From an uncultured SAR202 cluster bacterium (GTDB lineage Bacteria > Chloroflexota > Dehalococcoidia > Lucifugimonadales > Lucifugimonadaceae), in NCBI GenBank assembly GCA_902620405.1, contig CACNIC010000003.1, positions 43,471-107,470 on the forward strand: a stretch of DNA of 64,000 nt, in the 5' to 3' direction. The notes under the pieces are model-generated. The model was not told where the DNA came from. It saw only the letters and a list, made by a program, of their open reading frames with translations, and did no database searches. Positions 19,861-28,102 of the stretch are shown piece by piece (position 1 is the stretch's first letter; every line of letters starts with the position of its first letter). The translations under genes and the position numbers were made by a program.

Positions 19861-20625
19861 ATGGATTTCAAAGGTAAAAAAGGTTTAGTTTTTGGGGTAG
19901 CAAACCACAGAAGCATTGCATATCACATTGCAAAAGTTTTAAGTGATAATGGCGCTGAAATTGGATATTCTTTTCAAAATGACAGGGTGAAAGATAGTGT
20001 ATCTAAATCATTAGAAGGAACTAATCCAAAATTTTTACTTGAATGCAATGTTTTAGATGAAGAAAGCATTAATGAATTTTTTCAAAAAGCATCTCAAGAA
20101 TTTAAGGAAATCGATTTTTTAGTTCATAGCGTTGCATATGCTGAAAGAGAGGACCTTGGTGGTGATTTTTCAAATGTAACTAAAAAAGGTTTTTCAACAG
20201 CACTCGAAACAAGTGCATATAGTTTGATTCCTTTAGTTAAACATGGAGCAAAATTGATGAAGAATGGAGGCTCTATAATTACACTTTCTTTTGAAGCTTC
20301 ACAAAAAGTCTACCCAGGATACAACATAATGGGAACCGCTAAAGCTGCATTAGAAAATTGTGTAAAGCAATTAGCAAATGAATATGGAAAAAATAACATA
20401 AGAGTTAATGCTATTTCCGCAGGCCCATTGCCAACACTTGCAGCGAGAAGTATTAATGGATTTAATGAAATGAGGAAGGCTCATTCAGAAAGATCCCCAT
20501 TAAAAAGGAATATTACTCACGAAGAGGTCGCAAATGCTTCAAGTTTTATGCTTAGTGATTTATCTTCAGGAATAACTGGTGCCATAATACCAGTTGATAG
20601 CGGGTATGGAATTATGGGGCTTTAA
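19861..20625 (+). CDS. fabI: Enoyl-ACP reductase FabI-like SDR
   Basis: GVANHRSIAYHIAKVLSDNGAEIGYSFQ, Y-x6-K (YNIMGTAK), LANEYGKNNIRVNAISAGPLPTLAARSI. Confidence 0.9.
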   Translation: MDFKGKKGLVFGVANHRSIAYHIAKVLSDNGAEIGYSFQNDRVKDSVSKSLEGTNPKFLLECNVLDEESINEFFQKASQEFKEIDFLVHSVAYAEREDLGGDFSNVTKKGFSTALETSAYSLIPLVKHGAKLMKNGGSIITLSFEASQKVYPGYNIMGTAKAALENCVKQLANEYGKNNIRVNAISAGPLPTLAARSINGFNEMRKAHSERSPLKRNITHEEVANASSFMLSDLSSGITGAIIPVDSGYGIMGL

Positions 20626-20640
20626 GGGAGGAAATACGTC

Positions 20641-21888
20641 TTTAAAAAAAAGAAAATATTTTATGGATGGAAAATTGTTGGGGCTGGGGCATTAGTTCAA
20701 GGATATGCTTCAACAGTTTTTTGGAGAGGGTTCACAGCATTTTTTGACCCAATTGCTGATTCTTTAGGAGGAAGTAGGGCTTTAGCTGCTGCAGGGATGT
20801 CCATTCAAAGATCAGAGGGAGGAATGATTTCTCCATTTGTTGGAATAGTTCTAAAAAAATTTGGAATTAAGAAAGTAATGACTTTTGGAATTTTCACCAC
20901 TGGACTGAGCTTTGTTTTAATGGGGTTTATTCAAGAAATTTGGCATTTTTATCTCTGCATATCATTGTTAACAATTGGGATGTCATTTGGAACATTTATT
21001 GTTTTAGTTGCAACTGTGGGCAATTGGTTTATTGAAAAAAGAAAACTAGCTCTTTCTCTAATGATGTCAGCTTCTGGAATTGGAGGATTACTCGTCCCAG
21101 TCTTGGTTGAATTAATTTCAAATTTTGGATGGCGACCGATAATTATTTTTGCAGGTGTAGGATTCTGGATTGTTGGTTTTCCAGCAACATTAGTTATGAG
21201 ATCAACCCCAGAAGATTATGGATTTAATCCTGATGGAAAAGATAATATTGATATAGAAAACAGTAATAATCAAAAAGTTAAATTAATAAAAGATAAATCA
21301 GTTAAAGAAATATTTAAATCTGCGACTTTTTGGAAGTTTGCTATAGCTACAAGTATGTGCCAAGGGCTTTTTGCATTAAATCTTCTTCATATTCCTGCAT
21401 TAACAAGTTTTGATGTGTCTCTTACCTTAGCTGGCTTCTCAATTGCAATTATCGCGTTTGCGGATGTTGGAAGTAGACTTCTAATAGGGTTTAGTAGCAA
21501 TAACCTTAATTCAAAGGTATTAATGAGCATTTGTTTTTTTATTCTTGGAATTGGTTCTCTTTGTTTAAGTTTAGTTGGGCAAGAAGTATTTGGATTTAAA
21601 ATAAATAATTATGTCCTAATTACAATTTTTGCGCTTTCTTGGGGTGGTGGATTTGGTGCATCAATACCTCTAAGATTGTCAATGGTTGCTGATTTTTTTG
21701 GCAGAAAAAATTATGGTACAGCAATTGGAATGATGAGTACGATTGGTGGGATTTTTTCCGCAATTGCTCCGATATTAGGAGGTCTTGTTTACGATTTATT
21801 TGAAACTTATAGAATATCTTTTGCGGTAGGATCTATTCTTGTTTTTCTTGCAATACCATTAATATTGAGCATTAAAACAGAAAACTAA
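20641..21888 (+). CDS. MFS transporter (monocarboxylate-type); true start uncertain
   Basis: The ORF track starts at ATG 20797, but the open frame continues upstream through a typical MFS N-terminus (FKKKKIFYGWKIVGAGALVQGYASTVFWRGFTAFF). No ATG/GTG/TTG is in frame there. The start given is approximate. Confidence 0.8.
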   Translation, partial: FKKKKIFYGWKIVGAGALVQGYASTVFWRGFTAFFDPIADSLGGSRALAAAGMSIQRSEGGMISPFVGIVLKKFGIKKVMTFGIFTTGLSFVLMGFIQEIWHFYLCISLLTIGMSFGTFIVLVATVGNWFIEKRKLALSLMMSASGIGGLLVPVLVELISNFGWRPIIIFAGVGFWIVGFPATLVMRSTPEDYGFNPDGKDNIDIENSNNQKVKLIKDKSVKEIFKSATFWKFAIATSMCQGLFALNLLHIPALTSFDVSLTLAGFSIAIIAFADVGSRLLIGFSSNNLNSKVLMSICFFILGIGSLCLSLVGQEVFGFKINNYVLITIFALSWGGGFGASIPLRLSMVADFFGRKNYGTAIGMMSTIGGIFSAIAPILGGLVYDLFETYRISFAVGSILVFLAIPLILSIKTEN

Positions 21889-22583
21889 ATTTTTCTGATT
21901 TTGCCATTTTCAAGCAAAAAGCATTCATCTGACAATCTTTCAGCCTCTATTTCATCATGAGTAACCATAATTGTTGTTGTTCCTGTATTCCTGATTATTT
22001 TTTTAACTTCATTAGACAATATTTTCTTTAAACTAAAATCTAAATTCGAAAAAGGTTCGTCCATTAATATTGCAGATGGACTTACAGCCAAAGCTCTTCC
22101 AATAGCAACTCTTTGCTGTTGACCTCCTGACAATTGATTTGGATATTTTTTTTCATGACCCTTTAAGTCAATCATATCTATAATGCTTTGTATTTTTATT
22201 CTTCTGTCATTAACTTTTCTCCCTAAACCAAAACCAACGTTTTCGAAAACATTTAAATGAGGAAATAATGCATAATCTTGAAAAACAAATCCTAAATTTC
22301 TATTTTCAGGAGGCATATGTGAAAAACCTGAAGAAGCTAATTGACCATTTATTCTTATATAACCTGATGAAATTCTTTTAAAACCTGATATTGCTCTTAA
22401 TAAAGTTGTTTTTCCAATTCCACTTGTCCCTAATATTGATACATATTTGCCTTTATCAATATTTAAAGCAAAGTCATTTAAAATAATATTTTTATCATCA
22501 AATGAAACAGTTACATCCTCTAGTTCAATTTTTCCATAACTAGCTGAATTCTTTTTAATTAATGGGTATCTTCTCCAGAACAT
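21885..22583 (-). CDS. ABC transporter ATP-binding protein (Fe3+/FbpC-like)
   Basis: LGTSGIGKTTLLRAISG Walker A, LSGGQQQRVAIGRALAVSPSAILMDEPFSNLD. Confidence 0.94.
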   Translation of the reverse strand: MFWRRYPLIKKNSASYGKIELEDVTVSFDDKNIILNDFALNIDKGKYVSILGTSGIGKTTLLRAISGFKRISSGYIRINGQLASSGFSHMPPENRNLGFVFQDYALFPHLNVFENVGFGLGRKVNDRRIKIQSIIDMIDLKGHEKKYPNQLSGGQQQRVAIGRALAVSPSAILMDEPFSNLDFSLKKILSNEVKKIIRNTGTTTIMVTHDEIEAERLSDECFLLENGKIRKI

Positions 22584-24173
22584 TTAACCTCTTACATCTA
22601 TATTATTTTTTTTGAGAACAAGGTATGCAGAAGCAGGCCCTGATAATAAAATTAAAATTAATGCCGGTAATGCTGCTGATGCAAAAAATGCTTCAGAAGC
22701 ATACGCCCATATACTTGTTGGAAGGCTTTTAAAATTTAACGGCGAAAGAACAAGTGTTAAAGGTAATTCTTTCATCGTAAGCAGAAAGATTAATAGAGAA
22801 CCAGCCAATATGCTAGGCATAAGCAATGGCACAGTTACTTTTATAAAAGTTTTTATGTAACCATATCCAAGGCCTCTTGATGCGTCCTCTAAGTTAGGGT
22901 TCAGCTGCACTAGGGTTGATTTAATTGCACTCACACCTACAGGTAAAAATAATACTGAATAACCGAATATTAATACTGCAGTAGTTTGGTATATTGGAAA
23001 TAAAAAGTTAATAGAAAAATATACTAAAGATAGCCCAACAACAATACTTGGTAGCCCAAATCCAATGTATGAAATTTTTTCAATTAACAATGAAAATTTA
23101 TTTTTATATTTAACAGCAAAAAAGGAGATGGGTAGAGAAATTATCATTGTTGATATTGCTGCAAGAAATGAAACTTTTAATGAAGTAAATATAGTTGAGA
23201 AATTAAAATCAATTACATCTCCATAAATTATACCTTTAATTAACCACGTTAGTAATCCGATTATTGGGATTAAAGCACCAATTATCGGGACCAATAAAAT
23301 CAATAAGAAAATAATCCATTTTTTATTATCTAACTGTATTAATGAACTTGAACTTGATGTCGAAGAAGAAGAAAAGAAGTTTCTTGCACCTTTTAAATAA
23401 CTTTCCATACTTAAAATAAGAATTGCAAAGAAAACGAGCACCAAAGATAGGGCTGCAGCTGAAATTCTATTATATGCTCCGTTATACATATTCATTATTG
23501 CCCAAGTAAATGTTTGATATCTGAGTAAGGCAACCGCACCAAAATCACTCAAAGTATAAAGTGCCACAAGTAAACCCCCAGATCTCATTGCTGGTAAAAG
23601 TAATGGCAATGTTACGTAATAAAATGTTTTAATCCTTCCCCTTCCTAAGCTTCTTGATGCATCTTCAAATGAATCATCAAGACTTATCATGGCAGCCCTT
23701 AAAGGTAAGAAAACATACGGATAAGAAAGGAATGTCAAAGTAATTGTGGCTCCCCAAAAACCGTATAAATCTGGAAAGGAATCAATTAAATTCCATGAAT
23801 TGAGAATCTGAAAAACTTTTCCTCTAGGTCCCAGTAAATGGACAAATACCATTCCATAAACATAACTCGGTATAACAATTGGCAGGCAACACAAAATTGT
23901 TAATAATTTTTTAAATGGAACATCACTTTTGGTTAAAAATTGAGCTAAAAAAAATGAAATTACAATTGAAAAAAATGTTACAGAAATTACCAAAGAAATA
24001 GATTTAAGTGTTATCCAAAAAATTCTTTCTCTAAAAATTAATTCTATAAACCCATCATGACTTACTGCTCTAAAAAGTAGGTATAATAATGGGATAGATA
24101 CCACCAATGCAATCAAAGTTGAAATACTTGAAAGCCATAGATAATTTTTATTTACAAATTTATTCTTTATCAT
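22584..24173 (-). CDS. Iron(III) ABC transporter permease (FbpB-like, two fused permease halves)
   Basis: Two EAA-like loops (DASRSLGRGRIKTFYYVTLPLL; DASRGLGYGYIKTFIKVTVPLL), about 12 TM segments. Confidence 0.93.
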   Translation of the reverse strand: MIKNKFVNKNYLWLSSISTLIALVVSIPLLYLLFRAVSHDGFIELIFRERIFWITLKSISLVISVTFFSIVISFFLAQFLTKSDVPFKKLLTILCCLPIVIPSYVYGMVFVHLLGPRGKVFQILNSWNLIDSFPDLYGFWGATITLTFLSYPYVFLPLRAAMISLDDSFEDASRSLGRGRIKTFYYVTLPLLLPAMRSGGLLVALYTLSDFGAVALLRYQTFTWAIMNMYNGAYNRISAAALSLVLVFFAILILSMESYLKGARNFFSSSSTSSSSSLIQLDNKKWIIFLLILLVPIIGALIPIIGLLTWLIKGIIYGDVIDFNFSTIFTSLKVSFLAAISTMIISLPISFFAVKYKNKFSLLIEKISYIGFGLPSIVVGLSLVYFSINFLFPIYQTTAVLIFGYSVLFLPVGVSAIKSTLVQLNPNLEDASRGLGYGYIKTFIKVTVPLLMPSILAGSLLIFLLTMKELPLTLVLSPLNFKSLPTSIWAYASEAFFASAALPALILILLSGPASAYLVLKKNNIDVRG

Positions 24174-24192
24174 CGCGGTAAAGTATACATAA

Positions 24193-24224
24193 AAAAGAGG
24201 GAGAAAGTTAATCCTCCCTCTTTT
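24193..24224 (-). terminator. Intrinsic terminator/attenuator between the iron-binding protein and permease genes
   Basis: Perfect 11-bp stem AAAAGAGGGAG / CTCCCTCTTTT with a 10-nt loop. Minus-strand reading gives a U-run after the stem. Confidence 0.85.
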
Positions 24225-24250
24225 GGAAATGTTAAAACCCTACTCAGAGC

Positions 24251-25390
24251 CTATGGCAGTGCGCCAACATCTTGTAGAAGTTTTTGAGTTGCTTCCACAT
24301 CACCTAAATCTGAGATGTCTATATCAGGTGTGTTTAATGTGGATAAATCAGGAAGCAAGTAACTCTTATTTACACCCTCAACTAGTGGGTATTCATATAT
24401 TTCGTTAGCGAAATATGCTTGAGCTGTAGTACTGAGCATGAATTCCATGAATCTCTCAGCAGCTTCTTTGTTGTCAGATGCTTCTAAAATACCAGCACCT
24501 GCAACTAATACAACTGAACCAGGTCCTCCACTTGGAAGGAAGTAGTTTCTAGCTGCAAAAGATTCAGTTTCTGCTTTTAAAAACCTGTGAAGATAATAGT
24601 GGTTAACAAAACCGACTTCAATTTCACCAGCTCCAGCTGCTTCAACTGTAGGTGTGTTTTTCGCATAAACTTTAACATCATTATCAATAATTCCCTCTAA
24701 CCAAGTTTTAGTCTTTTCTTCACCCCAAACTAATCTTAGCCCAGTAACCATTGCCTGAAATGAACTATTTGTTGGGGGCCAACCAATTTTCCCTTTCCAT
24801 TTAGGATCGATAAAATCATATAGGTTGTCAGGAAGCTGAGTGGCAGGGTCTGTTATTGCATCCGTGTTATACACCACCACTCGAGCTCTTCCTGTGATAC
24901 CTGTCCATTTCTGATTTGGAGAATCTGCCCAGTCAGGTACCTTACTAGTAATACTAGAAGGAAGTACCGCGAACATATCTTCAACTGACCCAAGACCACC
25001 AGGGTCCTGAGCATAGAAAATATCTGCAGGAGTTTTATCCCCTTCTTCCATTAATGTAGCAGCCATTTCACCAGTTTTACCGTATTTAACTTCAACTGGA
25101 ATTCTAGTGGCATCTGTAAAAGCTTGAATTATTGGGCCAACCAATGATTCTTTTCTACCAGAATATATCACTAAAGGTTTATACTTTTTCTCTACTTCAA
25201 CTTCTTTTACAACTTCTTTCTCTACTTCAACTACTTTTTCAGTCATAACTGGTACTTCTTTTACAACTTCAACTGTTGTAGGTTTTTCTACAACAACTTC
25301 CTTTGTAACTTCAACTACTTCAGTTTCACCCGCACAGGCGAACATCAAAATAGCAAAAACAGAAAGAGGAATTAGAAATAATTTTTTCAT
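24251..25390 (-). CDS. Extracellular solute-binding lipoprotein (Fe3+, FbpA-like)
   Basis: Lipobox LMFAC, LVIYSGRKESLVGPIIQAFTDATRIPVEVKYGKTGEMAATLMEEG, DIFYAQDPGGLG; adjacent FbpB/FbpC-like genes. Confidence 0.92.
   Translation of the reverse strand: MKKLFLIPLSVFAILMFACAGETEVVEVTKEVVVEKPTTVEVVKEVPVMTEKVVEVEKEVVKEVEVEKKYKPLVIYSGRKESLVGPIIQAFTDATRIPVEVKYGKTGEMAATLMEEGDKTPADIFYAQDPGGLGSVEDMFAVLPSSITSKVPDWADSPNQKWTGITGRARVVVYNTDAITDPATQLPDNLYDFIDPKWKGKIGWPPTNSSFQAMVTGLRLVWGEEKTKTWLEGIIDNDVKVYAKNTPTVEAAGAGEIEVGFVNHYYLHRFLKAETESFAARNYFLPSGGPGSVVLVAGAGILEASDNKEAAERFMEFMLSTTAQAYFANEIYEYPLVEGVNKSYLLPDLSTLNTPDIDISDLGDVEATQKLLQDVGALP
25190..25321 (-). repeat. Degenerate Val/Glu/Lys repeat linker at the mature N-terminus of the solute-binding protein
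   Basis: EVVEVTKEVVVEKPTTVEVVKEVPVMTEKVVEVEKEVVKEVEVEKK. Confidence 0.85.
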
Positions 25391-25442
25391 TTTAAGTCAT
25401 TCTCCTTATTCTTTACTAAATAACTAGAGAATAACGTACTAT

Positions 25443-25463
25443 TGTTGATCTAATAGATCAACA
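25443..25463. promoter_or_regulatory. Perfect 21-bp interrupted palindrome upstream of the iron ABC operon
   Basis: TGTTGATCT-AAT-AGATCAACA, 9-bp arms, about 53 bp upstream of the solute-binding protein start. Confidence 0.6.
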
Positions 25464-25579
25464 TCTTTTTCTAGTATTTTGGTCAAGAAATATTAAATAG
25501 TTGTTAAATTTTTAAACTTTTATCAATAATTTGTAGTAAAATTATAGAAAATAACAAATTGTGTTGTAGTATCATTGGG

Positions 25580-26680
25580 ATGTCTATTACTGAAGAAAAA
25601 ATCGGATATTTAGTTCTTAATACAGGTACGCCAGATGCACCTACTATTCCTGCTTTAAGAAGTTATTTAAAGGAATTCTTGTCTGACCCTGACATGCTTG
25701 ACTATCCTTCAACAAGGCCAGATCATTTGGCTAAAGGCTTTGATAAAATTAAAAATTATATTTCTGTTGTTTTGCGTTGGATAGTACTAAATCTTATAGT
25801 ATTACCTTTCAGGCCTTCAAAAATCAAAGATAAGTATGCCGGAATATGGACAAATGAAGGATCACCTCTTCTTGTAAACACAATTAAATTTGTTGATAAA
25901 TTAAAAAAATATACTAATGGTAATATTGAGATCGGCATGAGATATGGCAATCCATCCATAAAGAATGCGATAAAAAATCTTCAAGCTAACAGAACACAAA
26001 AACTTTTTCTTGTATCGATGTTTCCGCAATATGCTCAAGCAACATCTGGTTCGACATTTGATGAAGTGTATAGGGTATTATATGAATTAGATTATCACCC
26101 TGAAATAGTTAAAATAGAGCATTATTATAATGAAGATTTTTATTTAAAGTCTCTAGCTAAAAGTATTGTTGAATCTCAGGAATATAAAGAAAGTGAATAT
26201 CTTCTTTTCAGTTTTCATGGTCTCCCGGTAAGACATCTAAAGAAATCTGACATCTCTCAGTCGCATTGTCAAAAAATTGATAATTGTTGTGAAAAAACAT
26301 CCGAAAATAATGAGTTATGCTATAAATCTCACTGCGTAAAAACAATTATGAAAGTAGCTGAAATTATTGACCCTGATAAACCATTCAAAGTCTGTTATCA
26401 AAGCACATTTGGTCCAGAACAATGGATACAACCAAACATTGTTGATGTACTCGAAGATTTAGCTGAAAAAGGGGTTAAAAAGGTTTCTGTAGCATGCCCT
26501 TCTTTTACAGCAGATTGTTTAGAAACACTTGAAGAAATTGCAGTTGAAAATCATGAAGACTTTGAAAAAAATGGTGGTGAATATGTTAAGCTCATTCCAA
26601 GCCTTAATGATAATGATGATTGGGTACAAAATTTTGCAGAATATTTAACTGAAAAGGAAGATGAGTTCGTCAAAAAATAA
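25580..26680 (+). CDS. hemH: Ferrochelatase (coproporphyrin/protoporphyrin ferrochelatase)
   Basis: GYLVLNTGTPDAP, SMFPQYAQATSGSTFDEV, FSFHGLPVRHLKKSD, YQSTFGPEQWIQP, VACPSFTADCLETLEEI. ATG 25580 preferred over TTG 25559. Confidence 0.95.
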   Translation: MSITEEKIGYLVLNTGTPDAPTIPALRSYLKEFLSDPDMLDYPSTRPDHLAKGFDKIKNYISVVLRWIVLNLIVLPFRPSKIKDKYAGIWTNEGSPLLVNTIKFVDKLKKYTNGNIEIGMRYGNPSIKNAIKNLQANRTQKLFLVSMFPQYAQATSGSTFDEVYRVLYELDYHPEIVKIEHYYNEDFYLKSLAKSIVESQEYKESEYLLFSFHGLPVRHLKKSDISQSHCQKIDNCCEKTSENNELCYKSHCVKTIMKVAEIIDPDKPFKVCYQSTFGPEQWIQPNIVDVLEDLAEKGVKKVSVACPSFTADCLETLEEIAVENHEDFEKNGGEYVKLIPSLNDNDDWVQNFAEYLTEKEDEFVKK

Positions 26681-27098
26681 TTCACCCCACCAAATGAAGA
26701 AAAGTAAGTTTCTTCTTATTAGAATCTTGTGGATAACACTTGGAAGCAGCTTTGTTGCAATAGGCACCATTGGCATATTTGTTCCTGGGCTTCCAACAAC
26801 TGTATTCATGCTTTTGGCTGCAGCATGTTACGTTAGGTCTTCTGAGAGATTATATAATTGGTTAATAAGAAATAAGACTTTTGGAAAATACATTAAAGAT
26901 TACCGTGAAGGCAAGGGCATGCCAATAAAAGCAAAAATTTTTGCTCAATCTATGATGACAATATTTATTTTTTTAGCTGTGTTTCCTTTATCCCCAATAT
27001 CTGTGCCAGGTTTATGGCTTAAGATACTTATATTGTCATTAGGTATTATTGGTTTCTACTACGTTGGCTTTAAGGTTCCTACCAGAGTAACAAAATAA
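26661..27098 (+). CDS. YbaN/DUF454-family membrane protein
   Basis: LRILWITLG..FVAIGTIGIFVPGLPTTVFMLLAAACYVRSSERLYNWLIRNKTFGKYIKDYREGKGMP. Confidence 0.92.
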   Translation: MSSSKNNSPHQMKKSKFLLIRILWITLGSSFVAIGTIGIFVPGLPTTVFMLLAAACYVRSSERLYNWLIRNKTFGKYIKDYREGKGMPIKAKIFAQSMMTIFIFLAVFPLSPISVPGLWLKILILSLGIIGFYYVGFKVPTRVTK

Positions 27099-27208
27099 AC
27101 CAATAATATAAATTTATTGAAATAATCAAAAAATCTTGATTTTAAAAATTGTTCTAAACTTATTAATTCATTCATATACAATAATATTTATTAAATAAAA
27201 GATTTAAC

Positions 27209-28066
27209 ATGAGTAACTTAAACTTTAGTATAAATAAAAATAATTTTCTTTACATAATTGTTGGGATTTCAGTTGCGATTTTGATAATAATAATAATTAT
27301 AGCAAGCAATAACTTGAACTCTGACCCACCAGGCTATAATGCTGTAAACCCTCAATTTGCAACTCCAACACCAAAACCTCCTGAAAAAGATGATTATGTT
27401 CCTGCAGATACTCCGACCCCTCAGCCAACTCCAACTCCTGAGGTTCCAAGCTTTGGAGGTTTATTTATGGCAGAACTATCAAATAAACTAAATATAAAAT
27501 CCTCAAATATAAAGTTGATTTCATATGAAGATTTTATATTTAATGACTCATCTCTTGATTGCCCGGAGCCTGGAAAATTTTATACACAAGTGATTACCCC
27601 TGGGTGGAAAATGCAATTTGAAGCTGATGGAAATATTTATGAATATCATTCCAATTTAGATGGTTCATATTATATTGATTGCACCTCAACAAAGAATATT
27701 GAAACAACAAATGTTTTAAAAAAATTTAATTTATATAGTCCAGAAACCATAGATGTATACAGACGAAATAATGGTCAATTTTTACCATTAATTGAATTGA
27801 AGGGGGATGAAATAAAATCCTTTATTGAAAGTCTTGATGACCCCATAAAAATAATTGAAAAAGAAAATTGTAATTTTTTATATAAAATTTCATTTGTCTT
27901 TAAAGAAAAAACTCATAATTTATTTTCAATTTGCGAAGATGGAAAAAAGTATGGAGAATTTGAAATCTCTGAAGATAAAGCCTATGAAATGCCTGAAGGA
28001 TTTATGAATTTAATTGGAAAATATTCTTCATCGTTAAGTTTTCCAGGAAAACCTAGTTTAGACTAA
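27209..28066 (+). CDS. Membrane-anchored protein with Pro/Thr-rich linker and DSSxxCPxPG-type domain
   Basis: N-terminal TM, TPTPQPTPTPEVP linker, DSSLDCPEPGKFYTQVITPGWKMQFEADGNIYEYHSNLDG. Confidence 0.75.
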   Translation: MSNLNFSINKNNFLYIIVGISVAILIIIIIIASNNLNSDPPGYNAVNPQFATPTPKPPEKDDYVPADTPTPQPTPTPEVPSFGGLFMAELSNKLNIKSSNIKLISYEDFIFNDSSLDCPEPGKFYTQVITPGWKMQFEADGNIYEYHSNLDGSYYIDCTSTKNIETTNVLKKFNLYSPETIDVYRRNNGQFLPLIELKGDEIKSFIESLDDPIKIIEKENCNFLYKISFVFKEKTHNLFSICEDGKKYGEFEISEDKAYEMPEGFMNLIGKYSSSLSFPGKPSLD

Positions 28067-28102
28067 CTTGTTAATTTTTTTCAAAAATCAGAAAATCTAA
28101 CT

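Noticed and set aside
24223-24408. ORF of 61 aa on the plus strand beside the terminator
   Set aside because: Overlaps the solute-binding protein antisense, with no independent support.
26200-26360. Cys-rich insertion in ferrochelatase (HCQKIDNCCEKTSENNELCYKSHC) as a novel metal site
   Set aside because: Similar Cys-containing insertions occur in ferrochelatases of other phyla (as recalled), so not clearly novel.
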